A stretch of 64,000 nucleotides of DNA, from assembly GCA_027596075.1 (NCBI GenBank), contig JADGJC010000104.1, positions 1 through 64,000 of the forward strand, given 5' to 3'. The notes beneath the pieces are model-generated. The model had not been told where the DNA came from, ran no database searches, and saw nothing but the letters and a program-made list of their open reading frames with translations. The position numbers and the translations under genes are program-made. Shown here piece by piece: positions 1 to 10,909 of this stretch. This DNA comes from Rhizophlyctis rosea (taxonomy: Eukaryota > Chytridiomycota > Chytridiomycetes > Rhizophlyctidales > Rhizophlyctidaceae). The stretch's first letter is position 1. Every line of letters starts with the position of its first letter.

Positions 1-491
1 GAAGTTGGTGGGGGACTCTATAGAAGTGAGCCAGGGGCCTGTAGTTTTCTTTTGTCAACTTTAGTAATAAAATCAGTAGTACGTCACTATATTGTGTTTG
101 TTTACTCGTAACGGGCCTTCACAAGCGAACACGTCGCGGGCCGTGAATTTTCCGGCTTGTCTGTACTATCAATCCCTCCACCAGTTTCCAGAACACCTGG
201 ATGCATCACTGTGAAAACCCGTTCCTTTTACATCACCAGAGGCGATACCTCGCCGCATCTTGCACAGGGGCACTCCGTCACAAAAAAAAGGCATTGATCA
301 TATCATGATTCTCCGAATCTGACTTCTATTGACGAACAGTTGCAGGTTTGCGTATGTACATATGCTCATTTTGTTTCCCCTCGTTGGAGTTCCCGCCTCG
401 TTTCCTCATCAAATTCAACATCGTACACATCAATCCCTTCAAACAAGTCTGTCACTTCTTCCCTGACACAGATAGCAGTCAAATTTCCGCA
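1..491. other. left edge, no gene seen
   Basis: Short open frames here overlap the 3' end of the exonuclease gene or lack any family motif. I see no gene. The stretch probably holds the 3' flank of the exonuclease gene. Confidence 0.5.
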
Positions 492-2086
492 TTACCCCTT
501 ATCAAAGAATGGGGTGTCATCGAATTTGGAGGGTTGAAACTTACTCCTTGGGGAGACGGTCTTAACAGTCACATCAATCCTCTCCTCAATCGTCGTCACC
601 TTCCTATTCTCATCATTCTCCACCTTCTCCTCCGTCCGAGTCCGCTTGATCTCTATCCGCCTGACGTCTACCTCCTCCTCCTCACTTTTTCGTCGCCGCC
701 GCACAGGCTTGTCAGACGGTTCCTCATCAGAGGGAAGTTCCTCATCCGCCGAAGATCCCTCCGATCCACCACTCAAGTCGCTGAAGAAATCGTCATCCGG
801 TCGTCGATCAACCTTGACGCGCTTCTTGCTTTCTTTTTCCTTTCGTGCAAGAATGTCATCGAAGTCCACCGTGACGAGTTCGTTCCCTGTTTCTGCGTGC
901 AGGGCCAGTAGACGTTCGGCAACTTATTTGGAAAATAGTAATCGTGAGTGAAGGCATCTAGAAGGGGCCGCTGGATCATGAATGGCTGACCTTTATAAGT
1001 TGCATATGCATCGTTTGCTGCATAAAGTTCCTGTGGTTTACTCAAGGGGTACCGGTCCCAGTCGCTACGTCTGACGTACTCATCCTTGAGTAGGTCTTGC
1101 TGAAGCTAAGGAGTGAGAGCGTTCTATCAAAAGGATGACAAAGAAGACATGAGATGAAGAAGCAAATCCCTTACGTGTTCAGCAACAAGCAATCGCAATC
1201 CGAATCGCCGATCTTTTCGCCACTCGGGTTTCAAGGAGGATCGTAAAGTGACCAAATCAAGCATTCCGCTCATCGACAGGTCGTAGTCTCTTGTAATATG
1301 GTTGGTGCAAGTCATGTAAGGGTCGTCCCTCATATAAATACGATTTGCACGGCTGCTTACTTGAACAGTTTGTGGGCGTCTCCTTGGATGTTTACACCCG
1401 CTTTGATCACTGAGGTATCTTCCAGAAAGTCTTGCAACGCCTTCGGAACTCCTGGATAATTCATTTCAGATGGCTTTCTCATGTGCAGACGCGCATATCA
1501 ACCGCACCTTCCATTCGAGCTATGTGAAATACTTCGGGGAAGATGAACAAAATTGGGAAGTAAAGATTTGATCAAAAGGAGAGACTCGTACGACAATACT
1601 ACTTACAAGCAATATATTTGTGATTGCATAATTGTATCAATGCTGTTGATGGCACCTCTCCTCCTTTTTTCCAAGATATTGGCCATTCCTGACATTCTTG
1701 TATTGATGAGACGCTTCGAAGTGAAAACCCGTCATCCATACCATATCAAATCCAACATATTCGCCTCTATGTCGGGCGAGGACATCAGAAATGTACGGCA
1801 GAAGCATATACAAACGGCCTTTGACGCACCTACACGCTTCCAGTATCGCATCCACCTCGTCCTCCGATGAGCAAAAGAGTAGCTGATATTTGTTTGCATC
1901 TTCCCGATAATCCACCATCGGCAACACAGGATTTCGCGGCGGTCCGCTTGGCCCATCTGGATTGTCGTCAGCACTATCTTTCAAGTGACCTTTTAAAGAA
2001 GGCTTTCGTCGATGTCTGGCACCGTGTTTGCCCGTCGCCCAAGGCAGTCTGGGAAGAGTAAATAGATGAGGTCTCAATCGAAACAC
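492..2086 (-). CDS. WRN-type 3'-5' exonuclease domain protein (DEDDy)
   Basis: Hand-spliced model of seven exons: 2086-1742, 1688-1607, 1531-1508, 1451-1361, 1289-1175, 1105-991 and 922-492, all with GT-AG introns of 53-75 nt, giving 400 codons in one frame. The DEDDy exonuclease signature is complete: motif I FDMEW (about residues 113-117, split by intron 1), motif II AGVNIQGDAHKLF (about 167-180) and motif III YAANDAYATYK (about 245-256). Family knowledge: such enzymes degrade DNA or RNA 3' to 5' using two metals bound by the D/E/D/D residues; plants and animals have stand-alone copies related to the exonuclease of Werner helicase. No helicase domain is present. The last 140 residues form a charged tail rich in Lys/Arg and Asp/Glu, perhaps nuclear targeting. 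An Arg-rich N-terminus could alternatively be a mitochondrial presequence. Confidence 0.88.
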
Positions 2087-2910
2087 CCGGAGACAGCATT
2101 CGTCCTGACGGCTTACAGTCTAGGCGGCATAGGTTTGAAAAAGGAGGCTCCCCCCTCACGCGGTGCTTGCGAAGCGGGAGAAACGCAGAAGTGGCGGGCG
2201 TGCACGGCCAGAACAGGTGAAAGTTTCCTGTTCCTTCTGAAGCTCGTCAAGAGCATGAGTTATATTGGCCTCGGGAATGTCTGTCACGTGGGTTAGAGGG
2301 TTTAGTTCCAAGGACTAGAAAAGCAGGGAAGACGACTGGTCACCTTACATTCGTACTTCCACGTCCACTTGCTCCCTGTGAGAAAGTTTGGCTTGGCGAA
2401 GTATGTTTGTGACGATGCAGCTTATAGACGAGGTGTTTTTGGTTCCCTGAGGGAGGTATGGCTATTGGTGTTGCTAAGCTACTGAGATTGGACCGTTGAA
2501 TTGCTATGCAAATACCTACCTGGTTGGATCGTGGGAAAGTTTGGAAAGTGAAGAGTCATGGCTATTTTTGGGTCTAAAGCCGCAGAACACACTGCGGAAT
2601 CTGGCTCAGACGAGACAGTTTGACCAAATTTGGCTTTATGTGCTGTGCCACACACCGCCACAAGATCGGAAGTCCAACATGACATCAAGGCTGCGACATT
2701 TGCGGCCCTAGGACCCTTGTCAGAGTTTGACAGGTGTGCTTCCCACCGTCGACTTCCCATGCTCCTGCCAGTCTCTTCTTTCCGCTTCACAGCTCGTTAC
2801 CTCTTCGTACTTAAAGCAGAATCTTCTGAACCTTTTGATATCGGATCAAACTGAACCTCCCACTAATCGCAACCTCACAACGACCGAAAACCCAACCACC
2901 CAAAAAAACC
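2087..2910. other. divergent intergenic region
   Basis: About 820 bases between two divergently transcribed genes. Probably two promoters. Open frames here are short and motif-free. No RNA gene seen. Confidence 0.4.
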
Positions 2911-3315
2911 ATGCAAGCCCCCCTCCCAGCACCCAGCCCCTCCCTAACAAACCCAACCCGCTCGACCCCCACAGAACCCGAAACCCTCCTCCACCTAAAA
3001 TCCGACCTCCTCTGGCGCACCCAAACATTCGGCCCAGACGCCGAAACAACTTCCCTCTCCAAACTCGCTTTACAACACTACGCCGCGGCCGTCACAGCCG
3101 GGTACGTCGAGCCGCGCGAGCAATACGTCGGCAAGGCGGCCGTGCCTGAGGACGAGTTGTGCGAGAATATCAAGTTGCAGCTTGATGCTGTGGGTGGGAA
3201 GGTGTTACCTGGTGGGGCGGATGCGAATGTTGTTGGTGCGCGGTTGAGTGATTGTGCGGCGGCGCTGGAGAGGGCTATTGAGAGTGCGAGGGCTGAGGGG
3301 AGGAGGGTTGTGTGA
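2911..3315 (+). CDS. small conserved-looking hypothetical protein, 134 aa
   Basis: Single exon with an ATG in good context (four A residues and CC just before it). The protein starts with a Pro/Thr/Ser-rich stretch of about 25 residues. A soluble helical body follows: a segment with a leucine/tryptophan core (LLHLKSDLLWRTQTFG, about 26-41), then ALQHYAAAVTAGYVEPREQY, then Ala/Glu-rich helices to the C-terminus. There is no signal peptide or membrane segment. I do not recognise the family; a small subunit of a larger complex would fit the helical content but nothing in the sequence proves it. Codon usage changes sharply: C-ending codons to about 3080, G/T-ending codons after about 3150, a pattern shared with real genes in this window and an argument that it is coding. 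Confidence 0.6.
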   Translation: MQAPLPAPSPSLTNPTRSTPTEPETLLHLKSDLLWRTQTFGPDAETTSLSKLALQHYAAAVTAGYVEPREQYVGKAAVPEDELCENIKLQLDAVGGKVLPGGADANVVGARLSDCAAALERAIESARAEGRRVV

Positions 3316-3593
3316 ATAAGTCACTTTTGGTGGTGTTTTTTGGACGAAGAAACAGTTGTTAGCCGGATAGTATTGTACTTATTAAGCAAAATGACATCGC
3401 GCGGACTGTTATCGTAAGCAGTGCAGATAACAAAACTATGACTATGACTATGACTATAAATATGACTATCACTTTGCAAGCTGGAGCTAACCGAGCAAAC
3501 TATTAACACTAAACTCACTGACTGCCACCTCTGACTCGCACCCAAGCAAAAACAAGCAAAAACACAGCACATTTTCGCAAACCAACACTCTCC

Positions 3594-5333
3594 TCACAAC
3601 TCCCCACTCAACCCACACTCAACAGCCAAATACATCGCAACACCCCCATGCCCCCTCCCAATCGCCGTCCTCATCGCAACCCCCCCAACCCTCCCCACAT
3701 CCGCACCCCCCCTCTCAACCAACATCCTCACAACCTCAACCCGTCCCCCCGCACTAGCATGACACAAATCCCCATTAACCCCACCCGTAACCCTACACCC
3801 CGCATCAATCAAACTCCTCACAGTCTTCACACACCCGAAAAAACACGCAAACATCATGAGGTCTTCGCATCCCGCGCGTGCGCCATGCGAAATGAGGGAG
3901 CGTGCTATGCGGAGAGCGGTTGAGATTTCTTCTGGGACGGCGTAGTCCCCCATTCTGAGGCCTTTTATGAGGGTTTGGAGGGCGGTGTTTGGGGAGGGGC
4001 AGTGGGCTGTTAGGAGGCGGGTTACGAGGAGGGGTTGGAGGTGTTCGATTGCTAGGAGGAGGGGTGTTGTGGATTCGGTGGGTGACATGTCGGGTGGTGG
4101 GGACATGTTGACGCCGGATTCGAGGAGGCGACGGGCGATACGCCATTCTCTGTTAGTACAAGCTGTTTCGACGATGGAGTGGAGGGTTGGGTTTGGGGTG
4201 GAGGGGAGGGAGGTGTGCTCGCCTTTTAGGAGTTTTGAAAGGGTTTTGTAGTCTGGGGTTGGGTGGGAGAGGAGGAGGACTTCGGGGGTTATGTCGTATT
4301 GTTCGCGGCAGAGGAAGAGGTAGATGTTTTTTTCGACGAGGTCTTTTAGGACGGCGAGGGACGTTTCCGTCATTTCCATGTTGTCCGGATCGAACAGCGT
4401 TGTAAGAACCGGTCGCCAAATTTGCTGGAGGTGCATCGCGACGTCTCCGCGTACGGCGCGTTGGAGGTGTTTTGTTGCACTCGCGAGAGCGTGGTGTGTC
4501 AGGCGGGTTGGAGTGAGGAGGGGTAGGATGTCTGAGGGGTACATTGCTAGGTCGGCAAGTATGTTTGTTGGGGCGGTGATTGATGGGGAGTTGGGAAGTT
4601 CCGATAAGAGGGAGTGGAGGATCATGGTGGGACCTGGGAGGGTCCAGTCGATGGTGGTGGTGATGTTGTAATGGGTAAGGAGTGTCGTGATGGGATCGAT
4701 GGGGATCTCTTCCTTCCCTTCTTCGACATCTCCCCCATCCCGCCTCACACCATCAACACCCCTCTTCGCATCACAACCCCGAACCTTCCTCCCACCCTCC
4801 CTCTCAAACCTCAAAACCCGACACGCAACCCTCAACCCACACTCACACCCCGCAAACTTCGTCCCCACAAATCCCTTCATCATCCCTTCCCTCCTCCCCT
4901 CAACAACACACCTCCTCCTCCACTCCTCTCTCCACCACATAAACACCCCTGCATCCCCCCTCGCAACACCCTTCGCCCCCCTCCCACAACTCCCAAAGCG
5001 CAACACGTCGCGCTCAGAGAGGTATCCTATTATGTCGTAGAGGATTTCAGGTGGTACACCAAGTAACGCGCATTGGGAACTTTTTGGTGGAAGGGTGCGA
5101 AGGGCGAGGGGTACGAGGGGGTGGTGGTGGATTTGTGGGATGGTGGGGGGTAGTAAGATTGTGGTGTGGAGTTTCAGCCGTTTCTTAATGATAGCCAGTG
5201 GTGTGGAACCGGATGGAGAGGTGGAGGGTTGAGGGTCGGTAGACTTGAGTTTTTTGCGTCGTTGGCGGGTTTGGGGACCTGTTGTAGTGGTGGGGTTGTA
5301 GGTGCGTCGGCAGAGACGGGGTCGGAGTTCCAT
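3594..5333 (-). CDS. F-box-like protein with C-terminal ankyrin repeats
   Basis: Intronless, 579 residues, starting at an ATG at 5333. After a basic N-terminus (about 1-90, RRTYNPTTT and KKRLK patches) comes an F-box-like helix pair, VPPEILYDIIGYLSERDVLRF, at about 92-112. The C-terminal third carries ankyrin-type helices: PLLLAIEHLQPLLVTRLLTA, LMMFACFFGCVKTVRSLIDAG, HASAGGRVEVVRMLVERGG and TAIGRGHGGVAMYLAVECG. F-box proteins join substrates to the SCF ubiquitin ligase through Skp1, and ankyrin repeats would bind the substrate; this role is inferred. Inside this one exon the coding strand alternates between blocks of C-ending and G-ending codons, so long meaningless frames appear on the opposite strand. 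The gene converges on the hypothetical gene at 2911-3315. Confidence 0.75.
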   Translation of the reverse strand: MELRPRLCRRTYNPTTTTGPQTRQRRKKLKSTDPQPSTSPSGSTPLAIIKKRLKLHTTILLPPTIPQIHHHPLVPLALRTLPPKSSQCALLGVPPEILYDIIGYLSERDVLRFGSCGRGAKGVARGDAGVFMWWREEWRRRCVVEGRREGMMKGFVGTKFAGCECGLRVACRVLRFEREGGRKVRGCDAKRGVDGVRRDGGDVEEGKEEIPIDPITTLLTHYNITTTIDWTLPGPTMILHSLLSELPNSPSITAPTNILADLAMYPSDILPLLTPTRLTHHALASATKHLQRAVRGDVAMHLQQIWRPVLTTLFDPDNMEMTETSLAVLKDLVEKNIYLFLCREQYDITPEVLLLSHPTPDYKTLSKLLKGEHTSLPSTPNPTLHSIVETACTNREWRIARRLLESGVNMSPPPDMSPTESTTPLLLAIEHLQPLLVTRLLTAHCPSPNTALQTLIKGLRMGDYAVPEEISTALRIARSLISHGARAGCEDLMMFACFFGCVKTVRSLIDAGCRVTGGVNGDLCHASAGGRVEVVRMLVERGGADVGRVGGVAMRTAIGRGHGGVAMYLAVECGLSGEL

Positions 5334-6575
5334 TTTGGGATGGTAAGTTGAAGGCTTCTCCTATTGAGATCTTTTGTTGTGTCGTTTTATGTATCGGATC
5401 TGGCACTGGTTCCTGGTTGCTGTTTTTCTGAAAGGTCGGGCGATATGGGTTGGCATTCCAAGACGAAGAGTTCAAACGTGTCCAAGCGAAACGAAGAATG
5501 TACCCTATATATATGCATTGATATGGACTATAGCATGAATTTTGCAGAGGTCTGTTTGTTGAGTTTTGACTGCTGCTCAAGGGACCTGTCCACTGATCGA
5601 GACGCATGAAATCTAATGGTGGCTGGTCAATACATCAAGTTTTGTATGCATCAATCGAGCCCCAATAATGCCCGCAGCAGTCAAGAGACCGTGGGAATGA
5701 GAAAAGTGAAACCCTGCTTCGACTTGTGGCCCCTTGGACACACCTTTTTGATGGGAAAAAGCCCTAATTGAGCAGATTTAGCACTTGCACCAATAATCAC
5801 AAAGATAATGATTACAAACAACAAGTCACATCCGGCAGGCGCCGCTGCAGACACGATCTGGGGACATGTTTGTGATTGATGACTTTGATGGGAAGACACC
5901 CACCGGAAAAGAACAGACATATTGTGATAGTTCCACGCTGACACAAGGATTCGCTGTGGACTGATTCTCTCATAATCGAAACATGGGTACGCACCTCAAC
6001 TGATTCTCTGTCCATAAACCAGGGTACTGAGAAGCGGGTTCACTTCGTACTCCATTCGCACTTCTTCTCAACTGAGTTTGAGCTGGTGGATGCCGGCTGC
6101 CGGGCCCATAAATCGGCACTTATCCATTAGCAAGATGCATCGTGCAATTCTGAACGGGAGGGGAAAACAATCACAGCTCGCAAAACATTTTCCCGCGCCA
6201 TTTAAATCTGAGGAAGAGGCACAGTTGAAAAGGTGGCGCAACAACCCGTCTATCAAACCGTAGATCAAATTAATCGACTTCGTGATCTTCCCACACACCC
6301 CACTCATCACACCAACCAAAAAATCCAGAAAAAAAAATACTGCATACGACAAATATATATGTACATACAAAAAAACAGAACGTGAAATATTTTCAAAATC
6401 GGGATTTTTGGACTAAAGGACTAAACAAAAAAAAAGATATACGAACAACTTGAAATAGTATAGACTAACCACCACGTACAATACGACGGAAAAAAGAAAA
6501 AGCATAACACCAACCATTACGATACGGAAAACAAAAACACCACATCACCCCCCTCGAATCTCCCCCTTTCCCCAA
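5334..6575. other. intergenic, A-rich near 6300-6540
   Basis: Region between two minus-strand genes: upstream of the F-box/ankyrin gene and downstream of the PAH gene. It is A-rich around 6300-6540 with several A runs, as expected for a 3' flank. Short open frames show no motif. Nothing else seen. Confidence 0.4.
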
Positions 6576-8231
6576 CTAAATCAAATGAACAACCCAACAC
6601 CCCACAACAACAAACAACAAACCCCACCCAACAACCGCAACAATAACAGCATTCCTCAACCGCCCCCTGACATCCGCATTCTGCGCCTCCAAATCCGCTC
6701 CAACGCTCCACCTTCCGATCGTCCTACAAGCAGTACAGGCCCGTCGGTACTTTGCTCCCTGTCCGCCGTTCCGCCTGCCGTCCACCGTAACTTCCGAGTC
6801 ACATAGGAGAGGTGAGGTTTCGTCCACCGGAAGTTGGTCACTGTTGCGGGTTTGAGTGATGTTGGGTCCTTCGATATGTTCACCCGCGAACGTAGCTTCC
6901 GAATCGTCAAACTCAGCAAGAATGTCCACACCCTCTTCATCACTTTCATCACCTCCATCCGCCGCGGCCTGCGCTCCCGCGACAATAGGCTCGCTGAACG
7001 ACACCCGTTTCTGCCGTGCGGGTTGGTATGCCGGGGGGTTACCTGGCACCGGGTCCGAATGTGATCGTGTGCATGGTCGGGGATCAAGTGGTCGGTGGTC
7101 GTTCGGCATTGAACTTGATCCCTGTGATCTGGTTGGGTCGTTTGATTGCGAGGGGAATGGTTGCGGTTCCGGGGAGACTGAGTAGACTGGTAGTGGGGCG
7201 TCGGTGAGGTCGAAGAGGCGTTGTGGCACGCCGTTGGTGGTGGATTGGGATTGGATGCGTTCGCGGACGTCTTCGGGGAGGAAGCGGTGGAAACCTTGTA
7301 TTAGGAAAGGGTGTTCGTGAAAGAGGCGGCAGACTTCTGCGTACACCTGATTGATGACGTGTCAGCCTTGTATGTGGCAAAAATCATGTTGTCAGCCATG
7401 CGTTACCTCTTCGTTGGTCATATTGCCTGCGTGGCGCTGATCTAATACATCCAGCAGCCGACGATAAGTACTCGATTGACCACCGTACAATTGCTAGTTT
7501 CCTTGTCAGTATGCTTTGATGAATGGCACATGCCATTCCAACAAAAGCGCACCTTCACTGTATTGATGTACCCGATGGCGTCCTCGAAGTTCACCTCGCC
7601 TCCTCCATCCACACCTTCTTCACTGTCATCGCTCTCACCCAAGAGATCTGCAGTGGAATCATCGGCTCGTCCTGGAGATAATGGCGGAGTAGGCAGGGAA
7701 ATGGCAACATGTCCACGCGTCGATGTTGGGAGACCTCGCGTGTTGTCAGATGACCGAACGCCATGCATGTTCGGTGGCATGTGAGGGGCTGCCAAACCGC
7801 CATGGGAAGCAAAGTCGCCGGATTGAGTGGGCCATTGCGGAGCATTGGAGGCAAGGAACGCGGGAATGGGATTGAAAGACGATGAAGACGATGCAGGACT
7901 TGCAGGCACGAGAGATGGATAACCGGGCGGAAGAAACATGCTGAAGCCCTGAAGCGCCTCTCGATGACCTGAGAAGAGTGTCTGAACGCTGTTCACAACT
8001 TCGGCAGTGGAAAGTCTGCAGGTGCCACCAATAATCGCGGAGTCAATACAGCTTCTGAAGTGTGAAAATTCACAGTGTATTGACATACTCTTGGTTTTTG
8101 AACGATTTCATGATATCAAGAAACGTATTGTACACCTCCACTGTGAACTCGCTTTTCAAGAAGTCGAGGTATGAGAGGGCGTCCCCAACCATGAGCGGTC
8201 GGGCTTGTTCGCCCGCCTGGTTGGTGGCCAT
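6576..8231 (-). CDS. paired amphipathic helix (Sin3-like) protein with C-terminal membrane anchor
   Basis: Four exons: 8231-8089, 8015-7553, 7493-7407 and 7346-6576; introns of 73, 59 and 60 nt; 487 residues. Two PAH domains are clear after splicing. PAH1 (about 14-80) includes ALSYLDFLKSEF, VYNTFLDIMKSFKNQ and LFSGHREALQGFSMFLPPGY. PAH2 (about 189-255) includes DAIGYINTVK, YRRLLDVLDQRH and LFHEHPFLIQGFHRFLPED. In Sin3 these four-helix modules bind short helices of transcription factors to recruit histone deacetylase. No Sin3 HDAC-interacting region is present, so this is a PAH-only protein. The chain ends in a hydrophobic stretch, AVIVAVVGWGLLFVVVGCWV, a few residues from the stop and in the same exon as the end of PAH2. 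That implies a tail-anchored membrane protein, unexpected for PAH proteins. Confidence 0.85.
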
Positions 8232-8819
8232 GATTTGGGTTATTCAGACGCTGGGCGCACGCAACGATGCCGTAGCAAGTGTCCGCCGTCTGCACACGAC
8301 CCGTGCAGGTTCTGTGCAAGCCTTAATGGAGAGTATAGCACCGTGGGAACCACCAACCTCAATGACGAGTGGGTAGCCCCGATGACCTTGTAAGGACAGA
8401 TGAACAGAAACAAGGTTGTGAACAGTGTGAATGGGGTGCATCAGATGCGCCCGCTCGTGTGATCTGCCGAGTCCCCATACGGGTGGCACAGCAACAAAGC
8501 CTCATTGTGGTGGTGGTGCAACGTGGCTTGTATGTGTGACACATAATGCATCAGCTAATCTTATCACTGGTTATATTATGTCATGCATTGCATTCCAGTG
8601 CGAAGACGGGGGCTATTATTTGCCTCTCCTCCTTACCCCACCATTTCTCCACTTCCATTACCCAAGTTTCTCCGCTTCCACCCAGGCTCGGGCGACTCAA
8701 TAGCCACTACGGGTAGGCCCCTAGTATCCGCTTTGATCGAGCTCGGGACAAGTGCTGATCGGTCCTGTTGTTGATGCAGGTGTTTGTCCAGAGTTCATCT
8801 TTGTTACGACGGTCCGAAT
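8232..8819. other. divergent promoter region
   Basis: About 590 bases between the PAH gene (minus) and the sirohaem gene (plus). Probably both promoters. A pyrimidine-rich tract at about 8620-8690 lies upstream of the sirohaem gene. No gene recognised. Confidence 0.4.
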
Positions 8820-10622
8820 ATGCCTCCACGTGGTTCATCCCGCAAAGTAACTGGTGGCGGGTCCCTGATAGTCGGGTACCGTCTTGCCAACAAACACGTC
8901 TTGATTGTTGGTGGCGGGAAGGAAGCCTCTGGTCGTGTATTCTTCGCTCTTGACGCCGATGCCATAGTCACTATCATCTGCCCACTTTCCGGTCTCAACG
9001 AAGAAGTAGCAGAGCGCGTCCTTGCAGGGGAAATCGTTCACGTCGACAGGGAATTCCAGGATGACGACTTGTGGCGGCGGAACGAGAGGAACGAAAACAC
9101 TCTGGTGGATATGGTCCTGTCGTGTATCGACAATCATGAGGAAAGCAGGCGGATTGCAGTGCTCTGCCGGCAATATCGGATTCCGGTAAATTGCGCCGAC
9201 ATCCCGGATTTGTGCGATTTCTACTTCATGGCGCAACATCGGGATGGGGATTTGCAGATTGGGGTATCAACCAACGGGTGTGGGCCACGCTTGGGTGCAA
9301 GATTGCGGGATCATGTGCGGGACTCTCTGCCACCACGGGTTGGGGAAGCAGTAAAGAAGGTTGGGGAATTGCGTGGGAAGGTTCGGACTGTGTTTCCAGA
9401 CATGACCGAGGAAGCCGTGAACCGTCGCATGAGATGGCTATCCGCCTTGTGTAATGAATGGAGCTATGAAGAGTTAGCAGACATCAATTCAGAAGATGTC
9501 GTCAGATTGATTGGCGCATTCGAGCGCGGGGAACAAGTCCCACCCAGTGGGAAAAGGCGCCCTGGAGCAACCACCAACGGTACGGCAAACGGCAAATCAC
9601 GCCGAGTGAGCGTTAGCCAAGCACAAGCAACCACAGCTCAAAACCTCTTAACATCCTATGCCCGCTCCGTCCCCATCGTAGGAGGTCTTCTCGCACCCGT
9701 CGCCGCCATCGCCGGCACAACACTCCACATGGCCACATCAACCGTCTCATCAGGCGTCAACGTCGCATCCAACATCATCACATCCGTCAAAACCACTACA
9801 GAAACTATCGTCGATACCTCCTTGAACATCCTCCCCGCTCCCCTCGCATCACCTATCCGCACAACCCTATCCTACATCCCGCTCCCCATCCACATCGCAT
9901 CAGGCAAACCGGGCCACATCTCCCTCGTGGGAGCCGGACCAGGCGACCCAGGCCTCCTCACCACCGCGGCCCTCAAAGCCCTCCAAACCGCCGACCTCGT
10001 CGTATCAGACCAACTCGTACCACCTAAAATCCTCGCCCTTATCCCCGCACGTAAACTCAAACTCGCCAAAAAGAAGGAAGGAGGCAAAAGTGATGCTAGC
10101 CAGGACGACACCAACGCAATCTGTTTAGACGCGTTGCAGAAGGGGTTGAAAGTCGTCCGATTGAAGGGCGGTGATCCCTTCCTATTCGGTCGAGGCGGTG
10201 AAGAAGTCATATTCTTCCGCGCTAGAGGCTTTAACCCAGAAGTCATCCCCGGTCTCTCATCCTGCATCGCCGCACCCGCCTCCGTCGACATCCCCGTAAC
10301 ACACCGTGGTGTAGCAGACCAAGTCCTCATCCTCTCCGGTCGCGGGGAAGGCGGTGCACTTCCCACCATTCCGGAACATTATGAAAAACGCACAACGGTA
10401 GTGTTGATGGCTGTTGCACGGTTACCGCTTTTAGTGAAGGAGATGGTGGCGAAGGGGTATCCTGCGGATTTGCCGGTGGCGGTGGTGGAGAAGGGGTGTT
10501 GGCAGGGGGAGGAGAGGAAGGTTGAGGGGACTGTTGGGGATATTTGTGAGAGGGTTGAGAGGGAGAAGGTTGGAAGTCCGGCGCTTTTGGTTGTTGGGGG
10601 GGTTGTGAATGCTTTGAAGTGA
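8820..10622 (+). CDS. MET1: sirohaem synthase: fused Met8-like dehydrogenase/ferrochelatase and uroporphyrinogen-III C-methyltransferase
   Basis: Intronless, 600 residues from the ATG at 8820 (MPPRGSSRK). The N-terminal half is Met8/CysG-B-like: Rossmann motif HVLIVGGGK (about 26-34), conserved region NCADIPDLCDFYF, then LQIGVSTNGCGPRLGARLRD. The C-terminal half is a SAM-dependent uroporphyrinogen-III methyltransferase: VGAGPGDPGLLT (about 368-379), RLKGGDPFLFGRGGEE (about 446-461) and VIPGLSS (about 474-480). Known chemistry: two methylations give precorrin-2, then NAD-dependent oxidation and iron insertion give sirohaem, the cofactor of sulfite and nitrite reductases. The order (chelatase then methyltransferase) matches bacterial CysG. 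A linker of about 110 residues between the halves contains a hydrophobic, Ala/Thr/Val-rich stretch (SVPIVGGLLAPVAAIAGTT), possibly membrane-associating. The symbol follows the methyltransferase half. Confidence 0.92.
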   Translation: MPPRGSSRKVTGGGSLIVGYRLANKHVLIVGGGKEASGRVFFALDADAIVTIICPLSGLNEEVAERVLAGEIVHVDREFQDDDLWRRNERNENTLVDMVLSCIDNHEESRRIAVLCRQYRIPVNCADIPDLCDFYFMAQHRDGDLQIGVSTNGCGPRLGARLRDHVRDSLPPRVGEAVKKVGELRGKVRTVFPDMTEEAVNRRMRWLSALCNEWSYEELADINSEDVVRLIGAFERGEQVPPSGKRRPGATTNGTANGKSRRVSVSQAQATTAQNLLTSYARSVPIVGGLLAPVAAIAGTTLHMATSTVSSGVNVASNIITSVKTTTETIVDTSLNILPAPLASPIRTTLSYIPLPIHIASGKPGHISLVGAGPGDPGLLTTAALKALQTADLVVSDQLVPPKILALIPARKLKLAKKKEGGKSDASQDDTNAICLDALQKGLKVVRLKGGDPFLFGRGGEEVIFFRARGFNPEVIPGLSSCIAAPASVDIPVTHRGVADQVLILSGRGEGGALPTIPEHYEKRTTVVLMAVARLPLLVKEMVAKGYPADLPVAVVEKGCWQGEERKVEGTVGDICERVEREKVGSPALLVVGGVVNALK

Positions 10623-10909
10623 TGTCTTGGTGGGAGGGAAGGGGTTGTAAGACGTCATGTGCATGTATATTACAGATCATTATAGTATGCTTTGCAGCTG
10701 CTGCTTGGTTGTGTCTGATCACTATGTGAGAGGTCTGGAGGGAGAAGTTGGTGAGTTCGGCGTCGTGGTTGGTGATGGTGATTGTGGTGGGAAGGGGTAG
10801 AATTGCTTTAAAGTGACTATGTAGTTGGTGGCTAGTACCACAAGGAAGCGACCACCTTCAGAGATTTAAAATTATAAAGATATGCCTGGACGTGTTCACG
10901 GGGTCTAGT
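10623..10909. other. convergent intergenic region
   Basis: Short 3'-to-3' gap between the sirohaem gene and the receptor gene. Nothing notable seen. Confidence 0.4.

Noticed and set aside
340..951. Plus-strand open frames at the left edge
   Set aside because: They are antisense to the well-supported last exon of the exonuclease gene.
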